Below the pieces are notes generated by a model. That model had not been told where the DNA came from, ran no database searches, and worked only from the letters and a program-made list of their open reading frames with translations. DNA of 64,000 nucleotides from Pseudonocardia sp. MH-G8 (GTDB taxonomy: Bacteria > Actinomycetota > Actinomycetes > Mycobacteriales > Pseudonocardiaceae), in assembly GCF_002262885.1 (NCBI RefSeq), contig NZ_NKYF01000021.1:97520-161519 (forward strand), read 5' to 3'. Shown one piece after another: positions 7,527 to 16,516 of this stretch. The position numbers and the translations under genes were made by a program. Each line of letters opens with the position of its first letter. Within the stretch, counting starts at the first letter, position 1.

Positions 7527-9158
7527 CTAGCCCGCGGTCGCCCGGGCGAGCGACTGCGGGTTGACGATCGACAGCAGCTCGCTCGGCTTGGGCACGAAGC
7601 CGGTCCAGTCCGCCGAGACGGCGAAGTTGAACCGCTCGACGTACATGACGTTGTCGTAGACCTGGTCGTGCACGATCCGGGAGATCTCCTGCAGGGGCTC
7701 CCGGGCCGCCTCGACCGTGAGGGCTGCCGAGGCCTGCGCCATCAGCTCGTTGAGCCGCTGGTCGTCCACGCCCGCGTAGTTGATGAATCCGTCCGGCGCG
7801 AACAGCAACGTGAAGTTCGACTGCGGCTCGTCGATGACCGCCCACGATCCGGCGTAGATGTCGAAGTCTCGGCTGTTGCTGCGGGCGACGTAGGTGTTGC
7901 GCTCCAGGCCGGCGAGGCGGATGTCGATGCCCGCCTCGCGGCTCTGGTCGCGGACCAGCTCCGCCCACGTCGAGATCATCGGGTCGGCCTGGTCGTAGAT
8001 CATCTCGAGGCTGAGGTCGTCGTAGAGCCCGTCGCCGTTCCCGTCCGTGAAGCCGGCGCCCGCGAGCAGCCGCCGGGACAGCGCGGGGTCGTAGGCGTAC
8101 TCCCGGAGGCTGCCGTCGGCCCACTGCTCGAAGACGGGGGTCAGCACGCCGGAGTTCGCGGAGATCGCGTTGCCCCCGAGCACCACCTGGCGGATCGCCT
8201 CGTAGTCGACCGCGTGCGCGAGCGCCTGCCGCACCTCGAGCCGGTCCAGCGGTGGCCGGCGCATGTTGTACTGCATGTGCGCCCAGCCCAGTGACGGCAC
8301 GGTGATCAGCTGCACCGACCGGTCGGCAGCCAGGTCTCTCGCCACGGCGGGCGGCAGCGCGTTGGCGATCATGTCGAGCTCGCCGGAGCGCAGCGCCAGC
8401 ACCTCGGTGTTGACGTCCGGGTAGACCCGGAACTCCACCTGGTCCAGCCACGGTCGCCCCGCGTCGGCGAGCGGGTAGTTCTGCACCGCGTCCAGCACGT
8501 AGCGCTGGCCGCGCTGGACCTCCCTCAGCACGAACGGCCCGGCGGAGACCCAGTCGGCGTCGTTGGCGAACTGCCCGACAGCCTCGCCCCGGCCGAAGAC
8601 GTGCTCGGGCACAATCGGCATCCAGAACCCGACGCTGCTGAGGAACGCCCCGTCGGGCCGGCCGAGCGTGAACTCCACCCGCGTGGGCGTCACGGCCTCG
8701 GCACGCTCGTAGGCCCCGATCATCCCGGCCACCGTGCCGAGCTCCTCCCGCTTGATGGCATCGATGGTGAAGACGACGTCCTGCGCGTCGAGCGGTTGGC
8801 CGTCGGTCCACGTCACGTCGCCGCGCAGCTCCACCCAGGCGGTCAGGCCGTCCTCGGAGTAACCCCACTCGGTCGCCACCGCGGGAACCTTCTGCCCGGC
8901 GTCGTCGAGGGTCATCATCGCCGGGTACATGAGGTTGGTGACCCAGGTGTCGGTGCGGCTGTTGCCCACCAGCGGGTTGAAGTTGACGACGTCGGCAGTG
9001 GTGCCGATGCGCAGCGTGCGGGCGTCGGTCGGCGTCGCGGTACCGCCGGAGCCTGCGGCGTCCGGGTTCGACGGGACGCACCCGGCGAGCGCGAGCACGA
9101 CGGCCCCCGCCCCGGTGAGCAGCCCCAGCCGCCGGCGGACGCCCCCCGCCCGTCTCAC
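7527..9158 (-). CDS. Peptide ABC transporter substrate-binding lipoprotein (family 5)
   Basis: 543 residues with a lipobox (LALAGC) after a basic start; mature protein has the family 5 features (RIGTTADVVNFNPL, YPAMMTLDD, WGYSEDGLTAWVEL, FRVYPDVNTEVLALRSGE). GTG at 9158 overlaps the dipeptidase stop (GTGA) and gives a normal lipoprotein signal; the longer frame upstream lies inside the dipeptidase gene and is rejected. It is anchored outside the membrane, captures substrate and delivers it to DppBC. Its place just after a dipeptidase suggests dipeptides or similar amides. Confidence 0.93.
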   Translation of the reverse strand: MRRAGGVRRRLGLLTGAGAVVLALAGCVPSNPDAAGSGGTATPTDARTLRIGTTADVVNFNPLVGNSRTDTWVTNLMYPAMMTLDDAGQKVPAVATEWGYSEDGLTAWVELRGDVTWTDGQPLDAQDVVFTIDAIKREELGTVAGMIGAYERAEAVTPTRVEFTLGRPDGAFLSSVGFWMPIVPEHVFGRGEAVGQFANDADWVSAGPFVLREVQRGQRYVLDAVQNYPLADAGRPWLDQVEFRVYPDVNTEVLALRSGELDMIANALPPAVARDLAADRSVQLITVPSLGWAHMQYNMRRPPLDRLEVRQALAHAVDYEAIRQVVLGGNAISANSGVLTPVFEQWADGSLREYAYDPALSRRLLAGAGFTDGNGDGLYDDLSLEMIYDQADPMISTWAELVRDQSREAGIDIRLAGLERNTYVARSNSRDFDIYAGSWAVIDEPQSNFTLLFAPDGFINYAGVDDQRLNELMAQASAALTVEAAREPLQEISRIVHDQVYDNVMYVERFNFAVSADWTGFVPKPSELLSIVNPQSLARATAG

Positions 9159-10363
9159 GTCCAGACCTCCTCGATGACCCGCATCGCGTTGCCGCCGATG
9201 ACAGCCCGGATCTCGTCGTCGGAGTAGCCGTGGGTGACCAGCCACGCGACGATGTTCCAGAAGCACTCGGCCGGGTTCTCCAGGCCGTCGACGTAGGGGA
9301 CCCGCTCGTACTCGACGCCCGCGTGCGCCTCACCCAGCGAGAGCGCCCCGGCGAAGAGGTCGTGCAGGCCGACGTGGTCGCCGAACAGGGTGTCCGGCCC
9401 GAACGCGACGTGCTCGATGCCGACCAGGTCCACGCAGTAGACGAAGTGGTCCATCACCGATTCGATCGAGTGCTGCGGGTGCTGGTGCGACAGGGTGGTG
9501 TGCGGAGCCGCCTCGAGGCCGATCACGCCGCCGCGCTCGGCGCACGCCGTGATGACCTCGTCGGGCTTCATCCGGTTGGTGTTCCACACGCCGCGCGCGC
9601 CGGCGTGGGTGATCAGGATCGGCTTGGTGGAGTGCTGGATCGTCTCCAGCGAGGTCACGTCACCGGAGTGCGAGACGTCGATGATGATCCCGAGGCGGTT
9701 CATCCGCTCGACCGCGCGCCTGCCGAAGACGGTGAGGCCGCCGTCGCGCCGCTCCTTCAGGCCACTGCCGAGGGTGTTGGACTCGCTGTAGGCGATGCCC
9801 AGCTGCCGCACTCCGAAGCCGTGGAGGATGTCGATCCGGTCGAGCTCGTTCTCGATCGGGGTCGACGCCTCGAGGCCGGCGATCAGGGCGATCCGGCCGG
9901 TCTCCTTCGCCAGGTGGATGTCGGCGACCGTCTCGGCCTTGATCACGAAGTCCTGGTGGGCGAGGTCGGAGAAGCGCAGGCCGAGATCGGCGATGACGTC
10001 GGTCCACTTCCAGCCCGCCTGGCTGGTGACGCAGGCCGTGCCGTCCATGAAGTTGTCGAACACCGCGGTCATGCCGGAGCGCGCGAGGCCCTCGTAGCCG
10101 GTGCGGTGCCGGCCGGTGCGGTTGTAGTCGATGGTCTCGGTGATGTCGCCGGGGAACCGCGAGGGGTGGTCGTGGGTCGACACCACGATGTTGTCGGTGA
10201 GCAGGCGCTGCACCCGCTGCCGGTCCGCCGTGGAGAGCTCCGGTCCCTGGTAGGGCGCGACCCGGTCGAGCTCGGGAGCCAGCTGGAAGGAGCGGTAGTC
10301 GCGTCCCTCCTCCAGGTAGCTGTACGAGCGGTAGCCGGTGTAGCGCTTGGCGGGTTCGAGCAC
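9155..10363 (-). CDS. M19 membrane-dipeptidase family protein, copy 1
   Basis: 402 residues, no signal peptide, so probably cytoplasmic. M19 landmarks: Glu in GLEASTPIENE, first His in IIDVSHSGD, second His in LITHAGARGVW, then GLEAAPHTT. The first metal motif reads THDHP, i.e. His-x-His where renal dipeptidase has His-x-Asp. The N-terminus has an extra stretch with RYTGYRSYSYL that is also in the copy at 23084. GTG at 10363 follows GGAAGAAGG. First gene of the Dpp/M24/S33 operon and divergent from a double Lrp regulator. Expected reaction: hydrolysis of dipeptides, possibly with D-residues, after import. Confidence 0.9.
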   Translation of the reverse strand: MLEPAKRYTGYRSYSYLEEGRDYRSFQLAPELDRVAPYQGPELSTADRQRVQRLLTDNIVVSTHDHPSRFPGDITETIDYNRTGRHRTGYEGLARSGMTAVFDNFMDGTACVTSQAGWKWTDVIADLGLRFSDLAHQDFVIKAETVADIHLAKETGRIALIAGLEASTPIENELDRIDILHGFGVRQLGIAYSESNTLGSGLKERRDGGLTVFGRRAVERMNRLGIIIDVSHSGDVTSLETIQHSTKPILITHAGARGVWNTNRMKPDEVITACAERGGVIGLEAAPHTTLSHQHPQHSIESVMDHFVYCVDLVGIEHVAFGPDTLFGDHVGLHDLFAGALSLGEAHAGVEYERVPYVDGLENPAECFWNIVAWLVTHGYSDDEIRAVIGGNAMRVIEEVWT

Positions 10364-10538
10364 AGGTGGCCTTCTTCCTGGACGGAGCTTTCGCTGGCGC
10401 CAAGATGGCAGATATCCTCATCCCACTCAAGAGTGTCGGCGGATCGCTGCACCAGAATGAGATCGGTCGGCGCAACTCGACAAGATCAGCAGTGGCCCCG
10501 GATCGGGGCGGTAGGACGTCGTCCGGGAAGGTGGGTCC

Positions 10539-11588
10539 GTGACCCGGGGCCAGGCAGCACTCGACACCCTGGACCGCTGCATCGTGGCGGCCCTGCAGAT
10601 CCACGGACGGGCGAGCTGGCAGCAGATCGCCAGAGCGGTCGGGGCCTCGGACTCGACCGTCGCCCGGCGGGTGAACCGCCTGTTCGGCGAGGGCCTGGTG
10701 CGGGTGGCCGCCTCGATCGACCCGCTGGCCTGCGCCCAGGGCTACCCCGTGGTGGTGCAGATCAGCTGCGAGGCGGGCGCCGCCACCACCGTGGCGCGAC
10801 GGATGGCCGCCCGCCCCGACGTCCGGTTCGCCGCGCTGATCACGGGTTCGTTCGACGTGGTCATCGAGCTGATCGTCCGGTCGCAGACCGAGCTGGCCCG
10901 CGTGCTGTTCAGCGAGATCGACCGCGAGCCCGGGATCCGCTCGACGACGACCGAGAGCGTGCTCGCGCACTACAAGGTGGCCCGCGTGTGGTCGTACGGA
11001 ACGCTGCCCGACGAGGCCGCCGAGGCACTGGCCGCCGAGCGGGGCGCGGTCGAGCCCGGCGAGCCGCGGCCCCTCGACGAGCGCGAGCAGGCGATCGTGG
11101 ACGTGCTCGCCGACGACGCCCGGGCCGGGTACGCGCTGATCGCGCAGCGGGTCGGCAGCAGCGAGTCGGCCGTGCGCAGGCGGCTCGACGGACTGATCCG
11201 CGAGGGCCGCGTCCGCTTCACCACGATCGTCGAGCCGGAGCTGCTCGGCTACGGCGTGAAGGCGATGTGCTGGCTGGGCGTGGACCTGCGAAACCTGGAG
11301 GAGGCGGCGCGGGCGCTGTCGGCCCGGCCCGAGGTCCGGTACGTCGCCACGACCGCCGGCTACAGCGACATCACGGCCGAGGTGGTGCTGCGCGACCAGC
11401 AGGACATGCACCGCTTCCTCACCCAGGTGCTCGGCGCGCTACCGGGCCTGCGGCGGGCCGAGGTCGGGCTGGAGCTGGCCACCCTGAAGCGGGCGTTCGT
11501 GATCGACGAGTCCGCCACCGCCTTCTTCGACGCCCCGTCCGGGACGCAGCCCGCCCCGGGCCCACCCCACAGAGCAACTCCCCAGTGA
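10539..11588 (+). CDS. Double Lrp/AsnC-type regulator, copy 1
   Basis: 349 residues, about twice the size of Lrp/AsnC, with two full repeats. Repeat 1 has a helix-turn-helix around WQQIARAVGASDSTVARRVNR and an AsnC ligand domain; repeat 2 has YALIAQRVGSSESAVRRRL and a second ligand domain with TTAGYSDITAEVVL. A tandem fusion can form a pseudo-tetramer. Start GTG at 10539. Divergent from the M19 dipeptidase operon (175-base gap) and 11 bases before the fused ATPase, so it likely senses an amino acid product and controls both. A paralogue at 24350 sits next to the second M19 gene. Confidence 0.9.
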   Translation: MTRGQAALDTLDRCIVAALQIHGRASWQQIARAVGASDSTVARRVNRLFGEGLVRVAASIDPLACAQGYPVVVQISCEAGAATTVARRMAARPDVRFAALITGSFDVVIELIVRSQTELARVLFSEIDREPGIRSTTTESVLAHYKVARVWSYGTLPDEAAEALAAERGAVEPGEPRPLDEREQAIVDVLADDARAGYALIAQRVGSSESAVRRRLDGLIREGRVRFTTIVEPELLGYGVKAMCWLGVDLRNLEEAARALSARPEVRYVATTAGYSDITAEVVLRDQQDMHRFLTQVLGALPGLRRAEVGLELATLKRAFVIDESATAFFDAPSGTQPAPGPPHRATPQ

Positions 11589-11599
11589 GGAGCACCGGC

Positions 11600-13333
11600 A
11601 TGACCGAGACCGCGTTCCGCAGGAGCCCGGCCCGCGACGAGCAGCCCGCGCTGGCGCTGCGGAACGTCTCGGTGACGTTCCGGGTCGGAGGAGCGGCGGT
11701 GGCCGCCACGCGGGACGTCAGCCTCGCCGTGTACCCGGGGGAGATCCTCGCCGTCGTCGGCGAGTCCGGATCGGGCAAGAGCGTCAGCGCCAAGTCGGTG
11801 CTGGGGCTGCTGCCGCGCACCGCCGACCGGGTGGGCGCGATCGATGTCGGGGGAGAGGACGTCACCGGCTTCGACGAGGCCCGGCTGCGGCAGATGCGCG
11901 GCCGGGACGTCGCTCTGGTCTTCCAGGAACCGATGACCGCACTGAACCCGGTGTTCACGATCGGCCGGCAGATCACCGAGATGCTCCGGCTCCACACCGA
12001 CCTGTCCCGGTCCGCCGTCCGGGCGCGCGCGGTGGAACTGCTGCGCCTGGTCGGGCTGCCCGACCCGGAGGTCCGGGTCCGCTACTACCCCCACCAGCTC
12101 TCCGGCGGGCAGCGGCAGCGGGCGATGATCGCGATGGCGATCTCGTGCGATCCGCAGGTGCTCATCGCCGACGAGCCGACCACCGCCCTGGACGTCACGG
12201 TCCAGGCCGAGATCCTCGACCTGCTGCGCGACCTGCGACACCGGCTGACCTCGGCGATCGTGCTCATCACCCACGACATGGGCGTCGTCGCGGACGTGGC
12301 GGACCGGGTCGTGGTGATGAAGGACGGCCGGGTCGTCGAGGAGGCGCCGGTCGAGGAGCTCTTCGCCGACCCGCACCACCCCTACACGCGCCGGCTCCTG
12401 GCCGCCGTGCCGCACCTCGGGAGCCGCGCGGATCCGGGCCGGATCCTCGATGTGGCCGGACCGGCCGCGCAGGAGCCCCCGGACCCGTCCGGGCCGGAGG
12501 ACGAGGGCGGGTCCGACCGCACGCTGGCGCTGAGCGGTGTGGTCGTCGACTTCCCCGGCGGGCTGGGGCGCCCCGCGTTCCGGGCGGTGGACGGCGTCGA
12601 CCTGCAGATCGGCCGGGGCGAGGTGCTCGGGCTGGTGGGGGAGTCCGGCTCCGGCAAGTCGACGCTCGGCAGGGTCGCCGTCGGGCTCCAGCCGGCGACC
12701 GCCGGCTCCGTCGTGGTCGCCGGGCAGGACATCACGCGAGCCACGCGGCGGGCGCTGCGCCCGCTGCGCCGCCGCGTCGGGATGGTCTTCCAGGACCCCG
12801 CGTCCTCGCTCAACCCCCGGTACACGATCGCGGAGAGCATCGGCGAACCGCTGCGGCTGCACCGGGTGGCCGGCTCCCGGAAGGCCGTGGACGACCGGGT
12901 GGACGAGCTGCTGGAGAGCGTCGAGCTGCCGGCGTCGTGGCGGAACCGGTTCCCGCACGAGCTCTCCGGCGGGCAGCGTCAGCGGGTGGCGATCGCGCGG
13001 GCGCTCGCCCTCGACCCGGAGCTGCTCGTCGCGGACGAACCGACGAGCGCGCTCGACGTGTCCGTGCAGGCCACGGTGCTCGACCTGGTCCTCGGCCTCC
13101 AGGAGCGGCTCGGCTTCTCCTGCCTGTTCATCAGCCACGACCTCGCCGTCGTCGAGCTGCTGGCCGACCGGATCGCCGTGATGAACAAGGGGAAGCTGGT
13201 GGAGCAGGGTGCCCGGGAGCAGGTGCTGCGCGCCCCCCGGGATCCCTACACGCGCAGGCTGCTCGCCGCGGCGCCGGTCCCGGACCCCGTCGAGCAGCGC
13301 CGGCGCCGCGCGGAGCGCGGCCACGCCGGCTGA
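11600..13333 (+). CDS. Fused DppD-DppF ATPase of a peptide ABC transporter
   Basis: 577 residues with two complete ABC modules. Module 1 has Walker A GESGSGKS near residue 54-61, LSGGQRQR signature and LIADEPTTALD; module 2 has GESGSGKS near residue 350, LSGGQRQR and LVADEPTSALD. Each ends with the oligopeptide-type C-terminal segment (HPYTRRLLAA, DPYTRRLLAA). ATG 11600 follows GAGGAG; the frame is open far upstream but that part is antisense to other genes. It supplies energy to DppABC, which are encoded on the opposite strand across the double Lrp gene. Confidence 0.93.
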   Translation: MTETAFRRSPARDEQPALALRNVSVTFRVGGAAVAATRDVSLAVYPGEILAVVGESGSGKSVSAKSVLGLLPRTADRVGAIDVGGEDVTGFDEARLRQMRGRDVALVFQEPMTALNPVFTIGRQITEMLRLHTDLSRSAVRARAVELLRLVGLPDPEVRVRYYPHQLSGGQRQRAMIAMAISCDPQVLIADEPTTALDVTVQAEILDLLRDLRHRLTSAIVLITHDMGVVADVADRVVVMKDGRVVEEAPVEELFADPHHPYTRRLLAAVPHLGSRADPGRILDVAGPAAQEPPDPSGPEDEGGSDRTLALSGVVVDFPGGLGRPAFRAVDGVDLQIGRGEVLGLVGESGSGKSTLGRVAVGLQPATAGSVVVAGQDITRATRRALRPLRRRVGMVFQDPASSLNPRYTIAESIGEPLRLHRVAGSRKAVDDRVDELLESVELPASWRNRFPHELSGGQRQRVAIARALALDPELLVADEPTSALDVSVQATVLDLVLGLQERLGFSCLFISHDLAVVELLADRIAVMNKGKLVEQGAREQVLRAPRDPYTRRLLAAAPVPDPVEQRRRRAERGHAG

Positions 13334-13359
13334 CCGCACGGCGCCGGCCCCGGGAGCGG

Positions 13360-15045
13360 CTACCTCGCCGGGACGACGAGCTTGTAGACCGAGCTGAAGA
13401 AGCTGAACAGGGCGTCGCCCGCGATGACACCGGCGGCCATCACCGTCATCGTGCTCTCGGCGGACGCACCCCGGAGGCGGGACACGAGGATCCGGATCGT
13501 CAACCCGGCGAGCACGGCGAAGCCCGCCGACGGGTTGGCGACGAGGAGGCCGGTGGCCAGCAGGACGCCGACCTGGCGCCGCGGCCCGCCGACGAGCTGG
13601 ACGAGCGCGCCGGGGATCGCCCACAGGAACATCGGTCCGATCACCGACGCGTCGACGCCGCTGTCGATGAGCTGGGCGAAGACCCGGTCCACCGGGGGGA
13701 AGAGGTCGCGGCTGAAGTAGAGGTCGTGCGCGAACCACACCACGACGCTGGACAGGACGAGGGTCACGAGGCTGATCAGCAACTGCTGCTTGCGGCCTTC
13801 GACCTCGTACGCCGTGGCGAAGCCGCGGCCGCGCAGCAGCCAGCCGGTCTTGAGGTCGTAGCCGGCGTCGGCGAACGCGGGGCTCCCGGCGGCGACGAAG
13901 CCGACCAGCAGCACCAGCGCCACCGGCGGGTAGCCGAGCACGATCCCGAGGATCAGGAAGATCAGAGCGATGGCGAACGAGGGGAACCACCCCGCGTGCA
14001 TCGCGGAGAGGCCGACGATGAACTCGGCGGCGAGGCAGGCGACGGCGGCGAACAGCAACCAACCGAGGAACTGCCCGAGTGGCATCGCGCTGACCAGCCC
14101 GCTGATCACTGCGATGAGGAGGCCGACCCCCAGGTAGGCGACGAAGCCGGCGATCATGCCGGTGCGGGCGTGCCGGTCGCTGCGCAGCAGCGGCCCCGCG
14201 GCGAGCGGATCGGTGGTCGCGGGCGCAGCGGAGCCCCCGGGCTCGCCGGCGTCGGAGCCCGCCGGGGACGCGGGGACGTGTCCGCTGTCCGAGCGCTGTC
14301 GGCGGGAGACGATCACGATCGCTTGTCCGAGCGCGACGACCCCGGCGCCGATCATCATGCCGTGCGGGAGGTAGTTCGCGGCGAAGTCGTAGCCGATCAG
14401 GCCGGGCAGGTAGGACGCGGCGAGCAGACCCACCCCGAACGCCATCAGCGCCATGACGTTGCCGATGAAGGCGACACCGAAAGCGGACATCGGAATGCCG
14501 ACCGCGCTCCCGGCGCCGCCCAGCAGGAGGCCGTAGACCAGCAACCGCGCCCGCTCACCGCCCTGGTCACCGGCGGCGATCGCCTCGGCAGCAGCCAGCC
14601 CCGGGGGCCAGGCGTTGCGGGCGGGGAAGATCCGGCTGTCGTACATCCAGTACAGCATCAGCAGATCGATGGTCATGGCGAGCACGGCGCCGACCATCAC
14701 CGGGAGGACCAGGTCCGGCCGGCCCGTCAGCACCGGGATGCCGATCGGCAGCAGCAGGGAGTTCGCGGCGGTGAACGTGGCCGTGGAGATGCTCGTCTGC
14801 ACGAGGTTCTGCCGGTGCACGTCACGGAACCTCTGCATCACCCGCAGCGGGAGCCGTGACACCAGGATCGCGACCAGCACGCCGATGATCGCCGTGCTCG
14901 GCGTGATCCCCAGGGTGGTCAGGATCTGCATGCCGATGACGGCACCGAAGGCGGCGGTGACGATCGACAGGACGAGCACGGCGGGCTCGAAGGCCTTGGG
15001 GTGCGCGGGGGCCTGGCTCTCGGACGTCGTTCCGGCGTCGGCCAT
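13360..15045 (-). CDS. OPT/YSL-family oligopeptide transporter
   Basis: 561 residues and strongly hydrophobic with about 14 helices; the blocks TFTAANSLLLPIGIPVLTG, YDSRIFPARNAWPPGLA (the Asn/Trp/Pro helix typical of OPT) and FPPVDRVFAQL fit the OPT superfamily of proton-driven peptide/metal-chelate importers. A ~35-residue hydrophilic Gly/Ala/Ser/Pro linker divides the two halves. It is 31 bases downstream of the racemase-like gene and converges with the fused ATPase with only 26 bases between stops and no clear terminator. Family call is by motif memory; subfamily and substrate are unknown. Confidence 0.75.
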   Translation of the reverse strand: MADAGTTSESQAPAHPKAFEPAVLVLSIVTAAFGAVIGMQILTTLGITPSTAIIGVLVAILVSRLPLRVMQRFRDVHRQNLVQTSISTATFTAANSLLLPIGIPVLTGRPDLVLPVMVGAVLAMTIDLLMLYWMYDSRIFPARNAWPPGLAAAEAIAAGDQGGERARLLVYGLLLGGAGSAVGIPMSAFGVAFIGNVMALMAFGVGLLAASYLPGLIGYDFAANYLPHGMMIGAGVVALGQAIVIVSRRQRSDSGHVPASPAGSDAGEPGGSAAPATTDPLAAGPLLRSDRHARTGMIAGFVAYLGVGLLIAVISGLVSAMPLGQFLGWLLFAAVACLAAEFIVGLSAMHAGWFPSFAIALIFLILGIVLGYPPVALVLLVGFVAAGSPAFADAGYDLKTGWLLRGRGFATAYEVEGRKQQLLISLVTLVLSSVVVWFAHDLYFSRDLFPPVDRVFAQLIDSGVDASVIGPMFLWAIPGALVQLVGGPRRQVGVLLATGLLVANPSAGFAVLAGLTIRILVSRLRGASAESTMTVMAAGVIAGDALFSFFSSVYKLVVPAR

Positions 15046-15076
15046 TCGGATCCTCCGGGAAGGAGTGGGGATGCGG

Positions 15077-15724
15077 TCAGTGCCCGAGCGCTGCGCAGAC
15101 TGCGTGTCCGGCGGCGAGGACCGGGTCGACCACGACGACCCCGTGCCGGTCCCTGATCTGCTGTGCCAGCCCCAGACTGGTCAGGCCGGTGCAGGCGAAC
15201 GCGATCACGTCGGCGCCCGCGGCCACGAGGTCGTCGCTGGCCCGCAGCGACCCGGCGGCGCCCTCCGGGGTGTAGAGCTCGGTGGCCCGCGCCACCCCGC
15301 GCGGGGCGACGGTGCCGACGATGCGCTCGCCGAGCGCCAGCCGGTAGGGCTCGGGCGGCTCGTCGAGGATGCCGAGCACCCCGACCCTGGTCCCGAGCGC
15401 AGCGGCCAGCGCCGCCGTCGCCGACCCGGCCCCGATCACCGGCACGTCGACCACCGCACGGGCCTCGGCCAACCCGGGATCCGCCGCACAGCTGATCATG
15501 ACCGCGTCGGCGCCGTCCCGCACCAGCTCGGCCGCCAGCTCTGCCACCTTCGGCGCCGCGGTCCGATGGGTCGGCTCGTCGTGCACCCCGTGCGGCTGGT
15601 CCGGGATGCAGCGGTCGATGGTGCGCACCGCCAGCGCCGCCTGCAGCTCCCGCCCGTGCGCCTGCAGGGCGTCGGGGTCGGTGGTGCTGAGCACGCGGAC
15701 GACGCCGATCACCGGGGTGCTCAT
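15077..15724 (-). CDS. Asp/Glu/hydantoin racemase-like protein
   Basis: 215 residues. Two-cysteine racemase pattern: first Cys in VMISCAADPG, second in VIAFACTGLTSLG, about 110 residues apart as expected for cofactor-independent Asp/Glu/hydantoin racemases. ATG 15724 overlaps the AroM stop (ATGA), giving tight coupling. In hydantoin pathways such an enzyme interconverts 5-substituted hydantoins so that both enantiomers can be used; HyuA and DUF917 genes just upstream make that reading plausible. Confidence 0.85.
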   Translation of the reverse strand: MSTPVIGVVRVLSTTDPDALQAHGRELQAALAVRTIDRCIPDQPHGVHDEPTHRTAAPKVAELAAELVRDGADAVMISCAADPGLAEARAVVDVPVIGAGSATAALAAALGTRVGVLGILDEPPEPYRLALGERIVGTVAPRGVARATELYTPEGAAGSLRASDDLVAAGADVIAFACTGLTSLGLAQQIRDRHGVVVVDPVLAAGHAVCAALGH

Positions 15725-16395
15725 CGGCCCGCCACCTCTCCGGCGAGCCGCGCGACGAGCGTGCGCGCCAGCAGCACGGGGATCCCCGCGGCGGACTCGG
15801 CGGCGTCCTTCATGCGCGACGAGTAGCCCATGCAGTCCAGGACGACGAACCGGGCCCCGCGCGCGCGGACCTTCTCCGCGGCCCGTGCCACCGCCGTCTC
15901 CGGGTCGCCCAGGTAGGGCGAGGCAGCAGCCGGGACGACCTCCCGTCCGCCGCCCCACTTGCGCTCCATCATCGTCAGCTGCCGGTCGTCGGGGCAGAGC
16001 GCGGCCAGTGGGGCCGAGCCCACGATCCCGTCGACGCCCGCGGTGAGCAGGCGTTCCGCGTACAGCACCGGACGCCGGGCCGGCACCTCCGGGAAGCTGC
16101 CGGTGCAGACGACGAGCGTCGCCGCCACGTGGTCGTCCTCGGCCCGAGCGACCGCTTGCTGCACGAGCGGCACGATCGCGGCGTGCGCCACCGAGACCGT
16201 GGAGCCGTCCGTGAGGCGGGTGACCAGCACCTCGTCCGTGTCGGACGGGGCGAGGGCCTGCACCGCGCCTGCGTCGAGACCGTCGAGCGCTCCGTGCTCG
16301 ACCAGCTCGACGTCACCGAGCACCGGGCGCATGTCGGCCGTCATGTCCGGTCGCGGCGATTGCCCGATGGTCACGAGACCCAACGTGCGGGGCAT
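15721..16395 (-). CDS. AroM family protein
   Basis: 224 residues. Matches AroM by the N-terminal LGLVTIGQSPRPDMTADM, the internal VVCTGSFPEV with a Cys and the late FVVLDCMGYSSRMKD with a second Cys. AroM proteins have no proven function; the two Cys in small loops echo the Asp/Glu racemase fold, and here it overlaps a racemase-like gene, so a related epimerase or racemase role is an inference. Separated by 121 bases from the PucR gene upstream. Confidence 0.88.
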   Translation of the reverse strand: MPRTLGLVTIGQSPRPDMTADMRPVLGDVELVEHGALDGLDAGAVQALAPSDTDEVLVTRLTDGSTVSVAHAAIVPLVQQAVARAEDDHVAATLVVCTGSFPEVPARRPVLYAERLLTAGVDGIVGSAPLAALCPDDRQLTMMERKWGGGREVVPAAASPYLGDPETAVARAAEKVRARGARFVVLDCMGYSSRMKDAAESAAGIPVLLARTLVARLAGEVAGR

Positions 16396-16516
16396 CGTCG
16401 GTCCCCCCTTCCACGGTCGGCTGAACGGGGATCACCTGATCACAGGGCTGGTGGAGTGACCATGGGCGAGCGGCACAGCCTGCGGGCGGCAGCTGTGCCG
16501 GCTGCCCAGGCCAGGG

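Noticed and set aside
6556..9333. Long minus-strand frame continuing upstream of the DppC start
   Set aside because: It lies in the wrong frame of DppB and DppA, shows Arg/Pro/Ala-rich shadow composition and no domain.
9230..11599. Upstream 790 codons of a 1367-codon plus-strand frame
   Set aside because: It is antisense to the M19 dipeptidase and overlaps the double Lrp gene; only the part from ATG 11600 encodes the ABC modules and has a ribosome site.
12145..14859. 904-codon plus-strand and 900-codon minus-strand frames over the ATPase/OPT border
   Set aside because: Both run across two real genes in other frames and show only Arg/Gly/Pro-rich shadow sequence.
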